Positions 1-12,683 of a stretch of DNA of 64,000 bases are shown piece by piece. Each line of letters begins with the position of its first letter. The first letter of the stretch is position 1. Below the pieces are notes generated by a model. It was not told where the DNA came from. It saw only the letters and a program-made list of their open reading frames with translations, and ran no database searches. Location: positions 3,209,094 to 3,273,093 of the forward strand of contig NC_066529.1 of NCBI RefSeq assembly GCF_024679095.1, read 5' to 3'. The translations under genes and the position numbers were made by a program. The DNA is from Eriocheir sinensis (lineage: Eukaryota > Arthropoda > Malacostraca > Decapoda > Varunidae).

Positions 1-316
1 AAAAGATGGAAAGTTGAGATGAAGGAAAGGAAGCGATTTAAAAGGAGAAATAAGACTATCCGTAGATTACTCCTACTCCCTAAAAAAATATATATACAAA
101 TTTGATTTTAAGGGAATTTAAGAAAGTAGACAATCCCCTGTTTTTGTAGTGGTTTTGTTCTTTTCTTGTCTTTTCTTACTCTCACGATGCTTCCCTTACT
201 ACAAAAAATAAATTAAATAAAGAAAATACAATGAAACACATACCCAAGATATCAATACTAAAACAAAAAGATAAAAAAAGAGAGGAGGCTAGTCTGAAGG
301 GTTTTACGGAGGAAGA
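1..316. other. AT-rich intergenic, no gene seen
   Basis: AT-rich unique DNA with short poly-A runs. I see no splice-bounded coding stretch, RNA gene or repeat unit here. Confidence 0.5.
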
Positions 317-472
317 GGAGAAATTGAGACACATACCAAATTTCCCACTACTGAAAAAGATGAATTAAAGGGGACACTATTCTAAGGAGGAGAAATTGAG
401 ACACATACCAAATTTCCCACTACTGAAAAAGATGAATTAAAGGGGACACTATTCTAAGGAGGAGAAATTGAA
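317..472. repeat. 72-bp tandem repeat, about 2.1 copies
   Basis: The string GGAGAAATTGAGACACATAC begins near 317 and recurs 72 bp later; a third copy breaks off after GGAGAAATTGA near 461. The two full copies look identical, so the duplication is recent. Confidence 0.9.
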
Positions 473-485
473 AAGAGATAAGCAG

Positions 486-1210
486 CTTCCTTCCTATACA
501 TATACTTAACTTAGTTCACCTTCCATCGACTCTCCTGCCAACCACAGAACGCCATCGCTTCGAAAACTGGGTCACGATGTACACGGGATAAAAAAAAGAG
601 AACAAGAAGGATGCTATTCAAATGAGAAAGAATAGCAAAGAGGTCTACATCACTACTCCTATACATATACTTAACTTTCCGCTCTCTACCGGCTCTCATG
701 CTAATCACAGAACGCCAAAGCTTCGAAAACTGGGTCACGGTGTACATTGGATAATAAAAAGATGAAAAACGATGCTATTCAAATGAGGAGAAACTGAGAG
801 TACTTAAACGTCACTTCTACAATACATATACTTAACCTTCAGACCTCTACCGGCACTTCTACTAACTACAGAGCGTCAATGCTTCGAAAACTCGGCCACA
901 ATGTACTTGGAATAAACCCTAAAAGATAAAAAAAGGATGCTATTCAAATGAGAAGGTTTTAAAAGGAGGTAACCATCACTTCTACTTTACATTTACGTGA
1001 CCTTCAGCCCACTACCGACTCCTATGCTATCCACAGAACACCAACGCTTCCAAAACTCGGTCACACTGTTGCGGTATTCAAATGAGAAGGTATTAAAAGG
1101 AGGTAATCATCGCTTCTACTCTACATATACGTTAACCTGCAGCCCACTACCGACTCCCATGCTAACCACACAACGCCAACGCTTCCAAAACTCGGTCACA
1201 CTGTTGCGGG
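486..1210. repeat. Degenerate 163-bp tandem repeat, 5 copies
   Basis: Five copies of a block containing ACATATACTTAAC, a CTACCG-type motif, ACAGAACGCCA and CTTCGAAAACT or CTTCCAAAACT. The ACAGAACGCC landmark falls near 543, 706, 868, 1032 and 1167, giving spacings of about 163, 162, 164 and 135 bp; the last copy has lost about 28 bp. Copies are clearly diverged. Short open frames here are by-products. Confidence 0.85.
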
Positions 1211-1430
1211 ATTCAGGTCACTGCGGTTACATTCTCTTATTTAATGCATCTCCTCTTTTTTTTTTGGCCTGGCCCGGAGCAGTGAGTGAGTGGGTCGCGC
1301 TGTAGAAAGGTCGATAGTAGCTGCTGTGAGGGACGTGTTTGCTCGCTCTCCTCGCTCTTATTCAACGATGGATTGCTTGATGGCGCCAAAGTACAGCCCG
1401 GAATAAGGGAAAAAGAAGTTGCGTGTTTTT

Positions 1431-1520
1431 CTTTTTTTTTTACAGTAGTGGAGACAATCAAGGGCGTAAAAAAAACAATAATGAAAAAAAAAAAAGCCCG
1501 CTATTTACTGCTCCTGTGCT
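1431..1520 (+). repeat. Dispersed 'CAAGGGC' element, copy A
   Basis: A T-run is followed by ACAGTAGTGGAGACAATC, AAGGGCGTAAAAAAAACAAT, an A-rich stretch and GCCCGCTATTTACTGCTCC. The same order of blocks occurs near 9,985, 10,130, 53,850 (reverse) and 61,800, which defines a short interspersed family with no coding capacity. I recall similar sequence as common in decapod DNA; the family name is not known to me. Confidence 0.75.
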
Positions 1521-1796
1521 GTTTTGTGGTGTTTCTTGGTATGTTTCTTTTTTTTATCAAGATGTGTATATGTGTTTTTCATCGTCTGTTTGTTTAGCTA
1601 TTTATGTTTCGTTCGTTGGGTGATTGGTTTTCTTTCTCTCTCTCTGCTAGTTTATTTTTCGTTTTATTTTCTCTACTTTTGTCTGCGTGTGCTCTCTCTA
1701 ACTCTCATTCAGTTTTTCTTTTTCTATCTTCATTTATCTGTTTTCTTTCTTTCTTTTTTTACTTCCTTCCTATTTTTTCTTTTCTTTCACTTTTTC

Positions 1797-2582
<786 letters not shown>

Positions 2583-3030
2583 CCACCACTTTACTATATG
2601 CAGCTCTTGAATTCGCTTTAAAAATGGGTTCTAACTCACGAAACCCTTTCCAAAACAGTCTGACATTGCCTCACAGACTGGCTGTACTCTTCCATAAGGT
2701 CGTTTAGAATCCCTTACAAAGTTGGCAGGTTGGAAGCAGAAACACGAATCCCACTGAAAGCTCTGTACTCGTAATTCTGAATATCCAAACTCAATTCTAA
2801 AACTACCTCCACTCCACCACTTTACTTCATCTAGCTCTTGAATTCTTTATAAAACTGGGTTACAACTCACAAAACCCCTTTCAAAACTGCCCACTATAGC
2901 TTTAAAGACTGGTTTCATTCTTTTATATAGACGTTTAGAATTTATCACAAAATTGGCAAGTTGGGAGCAGAAACGAATCCCACTAAAAGCCCTGAAATCG
3001 TGACTATGAATATCCAAACCCTTCTAAAAC
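2583..3030. repeat. 231-bp tandem duplication, about 1.9 copies
   Basis: CCACCACTTTACT followed by AGCTCTTGAATTC begins at 2,583 and again at 2,814. Both copies continue through AACTCAC(G/A)AAACCC, the GCAGAAAC(AC)GAATCCCACT block and TGAATATCCAAAC. Confidence 0.85.
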
Positions 3031-3110
3031 CATCTTGACATCATAAAAGGGCATCGTAAGTCTGAATATCCAACTCCCTTCTAAAACCATCTTGACATCA
3101 CACGAAAGGG
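3007..3110. repeat. 56-bp tandem duplication
   Basis: TGAATATCCAA followed by CCCTTCTAAAACCATCTTGA occurs at 3,007 and 3,063. It grows out of the end of the 231-bp duplication. Confidence 0.85.
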
Positions 3111-3537
3111 GATGGTCAGGTGCTGGATATAATAGTAATAGCCGCGGATAATTGTCTGTCAAGAGAACTCTGACACTTGCGTCGAATATTAAGAGAAGTA
3201 GTACATTAGTCCGCCGTCGAGCCGTCAGATGGCGCAACGATCGGCCGCTTGTACACTGTATTGATTCCAAGTGCTTCTATGAACTCCACATATTGATAGC
3301 GAATGACTGCCGGCCGCTGTGTTTGTCTTCATATTCCGCCTGTGTACAAGTCCCAATGCCTGTTCGTCTGTTTGTTTCCACCTTCCAACATACCTAAACA
3401 TCCACCGTCTCATACCTGCCCTTCCGTACTACCCCTTCCGTCCCACATGCGCTCACTCGTACACCTGCCCGGGGTCGATAAACTATTTCTGCCTTCATGA
3501 TCGACTTGTGTGAGAATTTACAACAGGTGGGCTTCGT
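3111..3537. other. Unique mixed-composition intergenic DNA
   Basis: Balanced base composition, unusual for this window, but no frame shows a family I recognise or a convincing splice-bounded exon. Confidence 0.45.
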
Positions 3538-3596
3538 GTTTTGGTGGTGGTGGTGGTGGTGGTGGGATGTGGCGGGTGAGGTGAGGGAGGTGAAAA

Positions 3597-4990
3597 GATG
3601 AAAGAAAGAGAGCAAGATAAAGAAAAACGGAAGGAAGTATATAGAAAAACAAAAAAAAAGAACAGTTACAGCATAAACCAATGGAGTAAAGAAGAGAAAA
3701 AAACAATATTAAAGTACTAAAAAAAGGAAAAAAAAGACGAATGCAAAAAAGAAAATACAAAACCGTTACCAACTAAAAATACCCAGCCAGTGAGTAAGCA
3801 AACCATAACAACCAGTGAGGAAGGAGCAAGCATAAGCGGATGACGCGGGACTGGCAACGACTGATAACCTTATTGAGCACTGTGCACCTATTGACAGACT
3901 TGAACAATATCACGTGACGAATTGGAGACGCATACCTGTAATGGCTGGCAGGTGAAGCGGCGGAGAAGGAGGAAGAGGAGGAGGAGGAGGACGAGGACGA
4001 CGACAAGAAGGACGAGGAGAGGAGGAAAGGAAAAGCAGGAAGAGGATAGGAGATGAGGAGGGAGGAGGAGGAATGGAAGAGAGAAGTAAATAATGAAGGC
4101 TTAGTAAGAGGGAAGCTTGAATATAAAGGGAGGACGGGTAAAGAGAGTAAATGGATGCGGGACTCAGAGAAAGGAAAACAGAGAAAAACGGGACAGAAGG
4201 CAGAGAGAGAGAGGAAACAGAGAAAGGAAAAAGGAAAACAGACAGAAAGCAGAGAAAGAGAGAGAGGCAGAGATAGGAAAAGAGTAAAAAGGGGCAGAAA
4301 GCAGAGAGGGAGAGAGAGGAATCCAACTTAGTTTTACGAGAATGATGAAAAATGAATGTTAGGGAAAACTATTGCAGAGGGAAATGGAGGGAAATGTAAT
4401 TGAAAGGTGGAATGAGAAAGAGAAAAGTGTGACTAGAGATTTACAGCCAAACGAACGCAAGGATAGGGAAGGAAAGGGATGGGAGAGGGAAGGATTGAAA
4501 TCAAACCGTAGGAAAGGAAAGTGATGGGAAGGAAAGGAGAGGGAAGGGAAGGGAAGGGAAGGAAAGGGAAGGAAATTTAAAGAGAAGGAAGGGAAGGAAA
4601 GGAAAGGAAAGGATGGAAATGAAAACGCAGGAAAGGAAATTGAAGTAAAGGAAAGTAAATGGAAGGGCAGGAAAGGGAAGGAAATGAAAGGAAAGAAGGG
4701 GAAGAGAAGGAGAGGAAAGGAAATGAATGAAAATGAAAGGAAAGAAAGGAAAGGCGAGGGAAGGCAAAGAACGAGAAGACAGAAAAAGGGAAGAAAAAGA
4801 AATGGGCAAAAATGTGAGTAAAGGAAAAGGAAGGAAAAGGAAGAACAAGGAAGGGAACAGAAGGAAACTGAAAGAAAGTGAAAGGAAAGGGTAAGGAAGA
4901 ACAAGGAAGGGAAAGAAGGAAACAGAAGGGAAGGGAAGTGAACGAAAGAGAGGGGAAGGTTAGGGATCTTTGTTTAACCTGTCCCCTTTG
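3597..4990. repeat. Purine-rich tract, GGAAA/GGGAA-type repeats
   Basis: The plus strand is almost entirely A and G. From about 4,439 to 4,960 it is built of pentamer-like GGAAA and GGGAA units. Both strands are stop-poor, so Phe/Leu/Ser or Lys/Glu/Arg frames appear. No gene. Confidence 0.8.
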
Positions 4991-5027
4991 TCCATAGATA
5001 GGAAGTAATGGAGACCTCTTCAGACAC

Positions 5028-5310
5028 TCCCCTCTTTACCCTCTACCCTATCATCAACCATGCCTCCTCTCTGGACACTCCCCTCTACACCTTCTTCCCT
5101 ATCATCATCCATCCCCCCTCTCAATATACTACGCTCAACACACTCTTCCCTATCATCAACCATGCCTCCTCTCTGGACGCTGCCCTCTACACCTTCTTCC
5201 CTATCATCATCCATCCCCCCTCTCAATATACTACGCTCAACACACTCTTCCCTATCATCAACCATGCCTCCTCTCTGGACGCTGCCCTCTACACCCTCTT
5301 CCTTATTGTC
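5028..5310. repeat. 102-bp tandem repeat, 2.5-3 copies
   Basis: CATGCCTCCTCTCTGGAC occurs at 5,059, 5,161 and 5,263, exactly 102 bp apart. The unit divides into two related 51-bp halves (TCATCATCCATC versus TCATCAACCATG). Because 102 is a multiple of 3, frames stay open without meaning. Confidence 0.92.
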
Positions 5311-6000
5311 GACTTTTGCCTCATCACTATCCTCTTCCTTACCTCCCTCCTGCCTACCCATCTTCTAATCTTCTACTCCTTCACATTTTCCTTCCTTATA
5401 TCTGTCGCTCCAACTTTATCACTTATCTATCTTTTCTCCCCTTTCTCCTTCACTTCACTTTCTTACCTTTCTTCTTCCTTCACATTCTCTTCTTTCCGTC
5501 CATCGTTTCATCTTTATCCCTTCTCTCTCTTCTTTCTTTCTTCCCCTTTCCCTTCTCCTCCATCTTTTTACTTCCCTTTTGTCAAACCATCTCTCACTCC
5601 ATCCCATCTTTCCTTCCACCATTGCAACTTAATCCCTTCTCTCTTTTCTTCTCTCTTCCTCCTCAACTTCATCTCCACCTCCATACCTCCCTTCTGCCTT
5701 CACAGTTCCCCTTTTCCATCCATCTTTCTACTTTTTGTCTCTTCCCTCTCTTCTGTTTTCCTTTCCCCGTTCCTTACACTGCTTAACATTGCATCAGCGT
5801 AGATCTCTTCTCAAGCTCTTTCCCTCTTCCCTCTCTGCCACGAGTCTTCTACCTCTAATACTTTCTTTCCCTCAATAGCACGACTCTCCCGCCCCTTATA
5901 CTTTTGCTTAGTTCTCCCTTCCTCCCCTGCCTATCAGTCTTACCGCCGGCCCCTTCTTTCCCCTCTCCTTTATCCCCCATTTCGCAGACACAAAGGAAAG
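5311..6000. other. Pyrimidine-rich DNA, no gene seen
   Basis: C/T-rich plus strand. A 264-codon frame crosses 5,008-5,802, but it is Ser/Leu/Phe/Pro low complexity and starts inside a minisatellite. Confidence 0.6.
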
Positions 6001-6025
6001 GGGTGACGGAAGGAAATATAAAGGT

Positions 6026-6134
<109 letters not shown>

Positions 6135-6204
6135 GTGTATGTTTTCTTTAGATCAAGATATTCCATTCCATGAATATTTGGACATGTACGTTTATATCAC
6201 TTGG

Positions 6205-6206
<2 letters not shown>

Positions 6207-6272
<66 letters not shown>

Positions 6273-6287
6273 TGTACCCCCAACCCC

Positions 6288-6324
<37 letters not shown>
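6207..6324. repeat. (CA)n and (CT)n microsatellites
   Basis: (AC)n at 6,207-6,270, an 18-bp unique spacer, then (CT)n at 6,289-6,324. With the (GA)n at 6,028 this gives GA-CA-CT order, so the outer tracts are mutually complementary. Confidence 0.97.
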
Positions 6325-6327
<3 letters not shown>

Positions 6328-6786
6328 CAGTGCCTTGAGAATTATTAAATGAACGATGCAGAGAGCGACCGATGGAGAGAGGAATGGACGAAGGGAGTGA
6401 GAGAGGGAGAGAGAGAGCGAGGGAGGGAGGGAGGGAGAGATGGAGGGAAGGAAGAAGGGAAAGAGAGAAGGAAGGAGCAATAGAAAGGGAGAGGGAAAGG
6501 GAGAGAGGAAAGGAAGCGATACAATGAGATGGAAAAAAATAAGAGAAAGGGGAAAGAGAGAGAAGGGGAGAGAGAGAAGGGGAGAGAGAGAAGGGGAGAG
6601 AGAAAAAGTAAAACACAGGGAATGGCGGAAAATAGGAATGAACGAAGAGGGGAGAAGGACAGCAGATAGAGATACGGAGAGGGAGAGAGAGAGAGGAGCG
6701 GGATAATGACTGGAAGGGGAAAGAAGGCGAAGGGAATGAAGGAAAGAGAATGGCGAGAGGGAAGAATAAAATTGGAATGCATACAG

Positions 6787-6787
<1 letters not shown>

Positions 6788-6848
<61 letters not shown>
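6788..6848. repeat. (CA)n microsatellite with CA-rich tail
   Basis: Perfect AC run, then an imperfect CACACG/CCCACC tail to about 6,970. Confidence 0.97.
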
Positions 6849-6852
<4 letters not shown>

Positions 6853-7080
6853 CCCCCACCCCCACCCAGACATATACACACATCTCTCCCCCCACCCACC
6901 CACACGCACACACGCACCCCCCTCCACACACATACACACATCCCCACCACACACACAAACATACACACACTCTATACAGCCTTCCACTTCATACAGAAAG
7001 AGCAAGGAAAGCTCACACAAAGACCACAAAGACGCTTATGCCGTTCCAATCAGCCATCGACTCCAGGTTAATGAGACTCC

Positions 7081-7960
7081 GGTGACGCAAAAACAGATTA
7101 AGAAACAGAGTAAACAAGCAAGTAAACAAGCAAGTAAACAAACAGGCCAGCGCTAAATTAACAAACAAAGGCAGAGCTGCAATATCTAAAACGGTATTAC
7201 GAAACCAAACAACATATGCAGTAATAGGTTTTTTCTTTTTTTTTAATCTAGTGTTTGTTAGTAAATGTTGACTCTAGAGCTAATGTGGTCAATAACAGCA
7301 TAATAGCCAGGTTAATGATGACAGTAGCAATTGTGATGAGCATGGTGATGATGATGATGATAAATAGTGACGATGATGGTGATAATGACGATGATGAATG
7401 TGATAGAAGTGGCGCTAACATAGTGGAGAAGGTGAAACAGATGAATGAGTAGTTAAAACATGTTATGAAAATGAACAAAAAGAAATGTTATCGATTACTT
7501 AAGAAGACAAGACCGTACGTATAAAAGGATGATACGGAGATAGTAAGTATAGAAGAAAGAAAAAGAAGATAATATTAGAGAGAAAAATGTGGAGAGAGAG
7601 GAAGAATAAAACAGGAAAATATTAGTCAAAAAACATATAAATAATAGAAAACAAGAAATCAAGGAGAGAAAAAGCTTGAAAAACAAACCTAAAATCATAA
7701 AAATATATACAACTCGAAAAATAAACTAATTATGGAATGTCACTAAAAAATTCATGTACAAAAACGAGCTGAATTACCTAAAGACACAACATAAAATAAT
7801 CGTGCAGGAAAAAAGTTTAATTGTCATACATCACGTAGAGAGGAGAGTGAATAATAATGACAAATGTAGCCACTTGATTCTTCACGTTTAATTACCTTAG
7901 TGAATAATTAAGGAGTGATATTTGACGGTAATGAGCATGAAGTAGGACCTCCCCCTATGT
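7081..7960. other. AT-rich intergenic, no gene seen
   Basis: Contains a 12-bp repeat of AACAAGCAAGTA at about 7,110-7,140 and GATGAT-rich DNA near 7,340-7,400. Nothing coding is recognisable. Confidence 0.5.
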
Positions 7961-7976
7961 CTTTTTTTTCTTAATT

Positions 7977-8275
<299 letters not shown>

Positions 8276-9110
8276 TTCCTCTCCGCACTAGAATGTGACT
8301 TTTAAAAATCTAAATAAAGAAAGTATTTATTTCTCAGAAGGAATAGCGAAGTGGATGACGATGTATATAATAATGAGGTAGACGAGGAGGAGAAGAACTA
8401 GGAGGAAGAGAAGAAGGAATAGGAAGAATAGGAGGAGAAGGAGAAGAGAACGGAAGAAGTACGATAGCGATGATGGAGTTATGAAAAAAAAATAAGTAAA
8501 CAGACATAACTAAGAAAGCAAGAAAGATAATTGAACGAGAGACATTGAAAGAGAGATAGAAGAAAATCAACAGTAGATGATGATGTATTTAATGACGACG
8601 ATCCGATGATGGAGTTAATGAGGAAAAGAAAAGAAAGGGAGAAGGAAAAAAGATGGCAAAAACACGACTAAGAATGCGTGAAAGAGATGATGATTGAGAG
8701 AAAGAAATAGAGGAAGAGAGATAAAAGAAAATAAGCAAGCAGAGAATAATAAAAGAAGGATATATGATAGCAAAAACACAACTGAGAAAGAAGAAATAAA
8801 TAAGATGGAAAGCATAAATAAGAAAGAAGAAATAAATAAGAAAAAGCGACAACTAATAAAGCGAGAAAAAAACTTATAATTGAAAGAAAGAAATAAGGGA
8901 AAAGAGATAAAAGAAGATAAATAAAAAAAGAAAGAAGGAAAGAAAAAAAAGATAAAGAAAACACAACTAAGAAAAGGAGAAATATATAATGACGAAGAAA
9001 ACGAAACATATTATAAGAGAGACAAAAGAAAATAAATAAACCAAGAAATAAAGAATGAAAAACCGATGTATTGAAAGACAGAAAAAAAAGGTGACGAGGA
9101 TCCGAGGCAC
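8276..9110. other. Purine-rich intergenic DNA with degenerate repeats
   Basis: A-rich plus strand with repeated AGAAAGAAGAAATAAATAAG-like blocks (near 8,788 and 8,820). No gene seen. Confidence 0.5.
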
Positions 9111-9131
9111 GCTTGGGGGAATACCTGAGGT

Positions 9132-9182
9132 CACCTGTGCATCACCTGTGTAACATCGGCACGCCAGGTGATTGCAGGTGAG
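9132..9182. promoter_or_regulatory. Cluster of CACCTG/CAGGTG E-boxes
   Basis: Four CACCTG or CAGGTG hexamers fall within about 50 bp (near 9,137, 9,146, 9,169 and 9,176). CAGGTG is the E-box bound by Snail/ZEB-type and some bHLH factors; function here is not shown, and similar clusters recur near 16,983 and in the 46-bp repeat near 59,489. Confidence 0.25.
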
Positions 9183-9233
9183 ACCGCTCCCACGCTCTGC
9201 CCCCATTCTGAACGCCCGCGAGTCCCTTCCTTT

Positions 9234-9236
<3 letters not shown>

Positions 9237-9280
<44 letters not shown>
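9237..9280. repeat. (CT)n microsatellite
   Basis: Perfect CT run followed by T-rich DNA to about 9,800. Confidence 0.97.
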
Positions 9281-9283
<3 letters not shown>

Positions 9284-9979
9284 TTCCTCCGCTTTTCTTT
9301 TCTTCCAGTTTTCTCTATCTTGCGCTTCTGTTTTTTTTCTTAATATCGTAGAAATCTTCCTTTTTCTTGCTTGTTTTTAGTTTTCTTTTTTTTTGTCATT
9401 ACTTCTTTTTTGTATTCTTTTTCTTGTTTTCGTGTTTTTTCCCTCAGTTTATTTTTTCTTCTTTTTCCTCATTTATCTTCTTTTTTTCCTTTTTCCCTCT
9501 TCTTTTTCCTTTCTTTTTCCTTCTTTTTTTCTTTTTCTTCTTGTTCTCCTCCTCCTCTTCCTCTTCCTCTTCCTCCTCCTCCTCATATCCTTCTCTCTCT
9601 GCCCCCTCTTCCACATCGTATTTCTTTCTCCTCTTTCTTATGCCTTAAAAAATCCATTCAAGATTCCCCTGCTTTTTCCTTAACTTTTTCTAATCTTTCT
9701 GTTCCTTAATACCTAATATATGCTCTCTGTTTTTTTCTCGTTTTCTTTTTTTCCTTTCACGTGTGCTCTTCTCAGCTAATTTTCACATTTTTATTAACTT
9801 TATTTTTCCAGTCCCTGTTTCGTCCTTCTTCTCTCTTTCCCTCTCCATATTTCGACTGCATATTTATTTTGCTGCAACATGACACTGCACTTACATCATG
9901 CTCATACTGAAGAAAAAAGTGTGTGTTTGTATGTGTCTCTGTGTTTATGTGTGAGTGTGTTTGTCTGTCCTACCTGCTT

Positions 9980-10230
9980 AAATGACCTTTTTTTTTTACA
10001 ACGAAGGACACGGCTCAAGGGCAAAAAAAAAACAATAATAAAAAAGCCCACTAATCGCTGCTCCCATAAAAGAATCAGAAGAGGTGGCCAAAAGCAAGGT
10101 CAGATTCGTGAGGAGAGGTGTCCTGATAATGACCTTTTTTTTTTTTTTTTACAACAAAGGACACGGCTCAAGGGCAACAAAAAGAGTACAAAAAAAACCC
10201 GCTACTCGCCGCTCCCACAAAAGTAAAGAG
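9980..10230 (+). repeat. Dispersed 'CAAGGGC' element, tandem copies B and C
   Basis: Two adjacent copies start at AATGACCTTTTTT (about 9,980 and 10,126), then ACAACRAAGGACACGGCTC, AAGGGCAA, an A-rich stretch, CCC(A/G)CTA.TCGC(T/C)GCTCCC and AAAAG. Copy B also carries GAGGAGAGGTGTCCTGATAA (10,109-10,128), which reappears in the copy at 61.8-62.0 kb. Period about 147 bp. Confidence 0.82.
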
Positions 10231-10429
10231 TAACCAAAAGACTGCTTGTTTATTCGTCTGTCTGCATGCATGTCTGTCTCTATGTCTGTCTGTTTGTCTG
10301 GGAGAGCGAGGGAATGTTTACCTTAGTTTTCATGTACTCACTGGAATTTTCCAGAACCGTGTGAGTGAGCATTCGTGTCCGTGAAGCAAAGTCTGTGTAC
10401 ACACGAATATTTGTGACACGCATACCACA

Positions 10430-10470
10430 CATTCACACTCACACTCACACACACACACACACACACACAT
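10430..10470. repeat. (CA)n microsatellite
   Basis: CACTCA followed by a CA run. Confidence 0.9.
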
Positions 10471-10669
10471 CACCATTGCGCACTACATCATTTATACCGT
10501 GAAAGCAGTTGCAATAATCACCATCACTATCATCATCTTTGTCACCATTATCGTCGCCGACACTATCATATTTCATCTCTTCTGCAACACGACAACAACG
10601 ACAGCCGGAGGAGGGAGGGAGGAAGGAAGGTGACGTAAGAGATATTGCAACATGAACTCTGCCTCCTGT

Positions 10670-10990
10670 TCCTCTTCTTCTTCTTCTTCTTCTTCCTCCT
10701 CCTTTTTCTTCTCCTTCCTTTCTTCCTTCTTCTCGTTCTCTTCCTAGTGCTTCTTGCTTTTCTTCTCATTTTTCTATTCTTACTATCTCTCCTCGTCCTC
10801 CTTTCTTTCTTCCTCCTTCTCTTTCTCTCCCTATTGCTTATTGCTTTTCTTCTCATTCTTCTATTCTTCCTATTTCTCCTCTCCTCCTCTTTCTCCTTCT
10901 CTTCCTCTTTCTCTTCCTCCTCCTTACTAACTTTTTGTCCTCCACCATAACCTCTCTTGACCCTCTTCTCCTCCTCCGCCTCTTCCATCG
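10670..10990. repeat. CTT/CTC-rich tract with internal duplication
   Basis: TTC and CTC triplets. The block around TTGCTTTTCTTCTCATT(T/C)T(T)CTATTCTT occurs at about 10,751 and 10,850. Lys/Arg/Glu or Leu frames on the two strands are composition artefacts. Confidence 0.75.
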
Positions 10991-11039
10991 GTTTCTCACG
11001 CATAAAACTATAAATCCTGGATAGTATTTCAGTCAGTAA

Positions 11040-11480
11040 GTCTTTTTTTTAGAGGGGGAATGCGCTATTTCATTCTTCCCTCATTTGTCTTTTCTCTCTA
11101 CAAACCACAAGTCCTTTTTTCTTTCACCGATCGCTTGTTTCTTTCCTCCTCTCAAATTGCGTCTATTACTTTTCTCTACCTGGCATTACCTCTCCCTTTA
11201 CCTCACTTTGGCCCTTTCCTTCACCTTTCAGCTGCTGTAATGGCACGGACAGGCGCTATATAGTGATCGTTCATCTCAATAACTCGCAAGAATAATGTAT
11301 TGATCCCCGTCTTGCCGGAGACATTGGCTCAGGACGTGATGGATCGCCGAACATTCAACGGCAAACAGTCTTATCTAAGGCGTCTTTTGGGAGGAGAATA
11401 CAGTCATTGAGTACCTGGGCGTGAATCGACATTCTATCATATTTTTGGAACAGGATGTCTGCCTCGGCTGGAATGTTTCA
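11040..11480. other. Unique intergenic DNA, no gene seen
   Basis: Balanced, non-repetitive sequence. I find no recognisable exon or RNA. Confidence 0.45.
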
Positions 11481-11524
11481 TGGCAGCGGTTATGTTGCTA
11501 TTGTTGGTTGTGGTGGTGGTAACG

Positions 11525-11910
11525 GTAGTGGTGGTGGTAGTAGAAGTGATGATGTAACCTGGTGTTCTATTTTGCTGGCGAAATAAGGAAGAAAAAGAAA
11601 TTGAAATGCACTTGTCACTTCTATTTGGCTTCGAACGAGTGTGTGATGGTGGTGGTGGTGGAAATAGATGTGATGATGCAGCCTGGCGTTCTATTTTGCT
11701 GGCGAAATAGGGAAGAAAAATAAATGAAAATGCACTTGTCACTCCTATTTGGTTTCGAACGAGTGTGTGATGGTGGTGGTGGTGATGGTAACTGATGCAA
11801 TGATGTAACCTGGCGTTCTAGTATTGCTGGCGAATGACAATGAAATAAAACAAAACGAAAATACATTGGCCACTCTACTGGTCAAAGAACCGAAGTGGTG
11901 GTGTTGGTTT
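11525..11910. repeat. 124-127-bp tandem repeat, 3 copies
   Basis: GG(T/C)GTTCTATTTTGCTGGCG occurs near 11,561 and 11,685, and a diverged copy with an AGTATTGCTGGCG variant near 11,812. Copies include TTCGAACGAGTGTGTGATGG and a GGT run. Periods 124 and 127 bp. Confidence 0.88.
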
Positions 11911-11911
11911 C

Positions 11912-12048
<137 letters not shown>

Positions 12049-12683
12049 ACCGAGTTCGCTTGTGAGTGAATGAATAAGTGAGTTAGTGTGGGCTGTTGTA
12101 AGAGCCTGTGAATGCTTGCAGGTACCAGACTGAGTGAGGGAGTGAGTGGCGGAGTGGAGAGCTGAGTGGATGACTGAACGACTGTTGTAATCAAATAAGC
12201 TTGCTAGTGGTGGAGGATAAAAGGTTCCGTCGCTCTCTGTCTCGGCTTTCAGTTAATTAAAATTCTCTGGGAGGTCTAGGAAGTGTGTGCTCTAATTATT
12301 CTTGGAAGAACTCCTGGAAAATTACCTTTCTAATATAGGTGAGTACACTTTTTGGCATGTATAAACTGCATTAATAAGGTAACTGTTGTTGTTGTTGAAT
12401 ATTCATTGTTTTAACGAAGAAAGGCGTGAGTAAATCAGTGACGAAAGATACAGATGAAGGCAATGTACACGAACCATGAAGCTAATAATATGTAAAAGGG
12501 AAAAATAAACACGCAATTTCCTTCTCTAAAACGCTCAACTTTAACCATGTGAATGCGCCTCCCTACTCGTGAAATAGTAAAACGCGGCATGATTTCCCCG
12601 TAGACATTATCACACGCGACGCACGCACACCCACCCACACGCACACCCAACCACCCACACACATACCCTGTCCCCTCACACAC

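Noticed and set aside
5008..5802. 264-codon plus-strand frame
   Set aside because: Begins in the 102-bp tandem repeat and continues in CT-rich DNA; alternative frames are also open.
6148..7029. 293-codon minus-strand frame with Cys-Val runs
   Set aside because: Consists of (CA)n, (CT)n and GA-rich tracts; Cys-Val and Arg-Glu dipeptides are microsatellite products.
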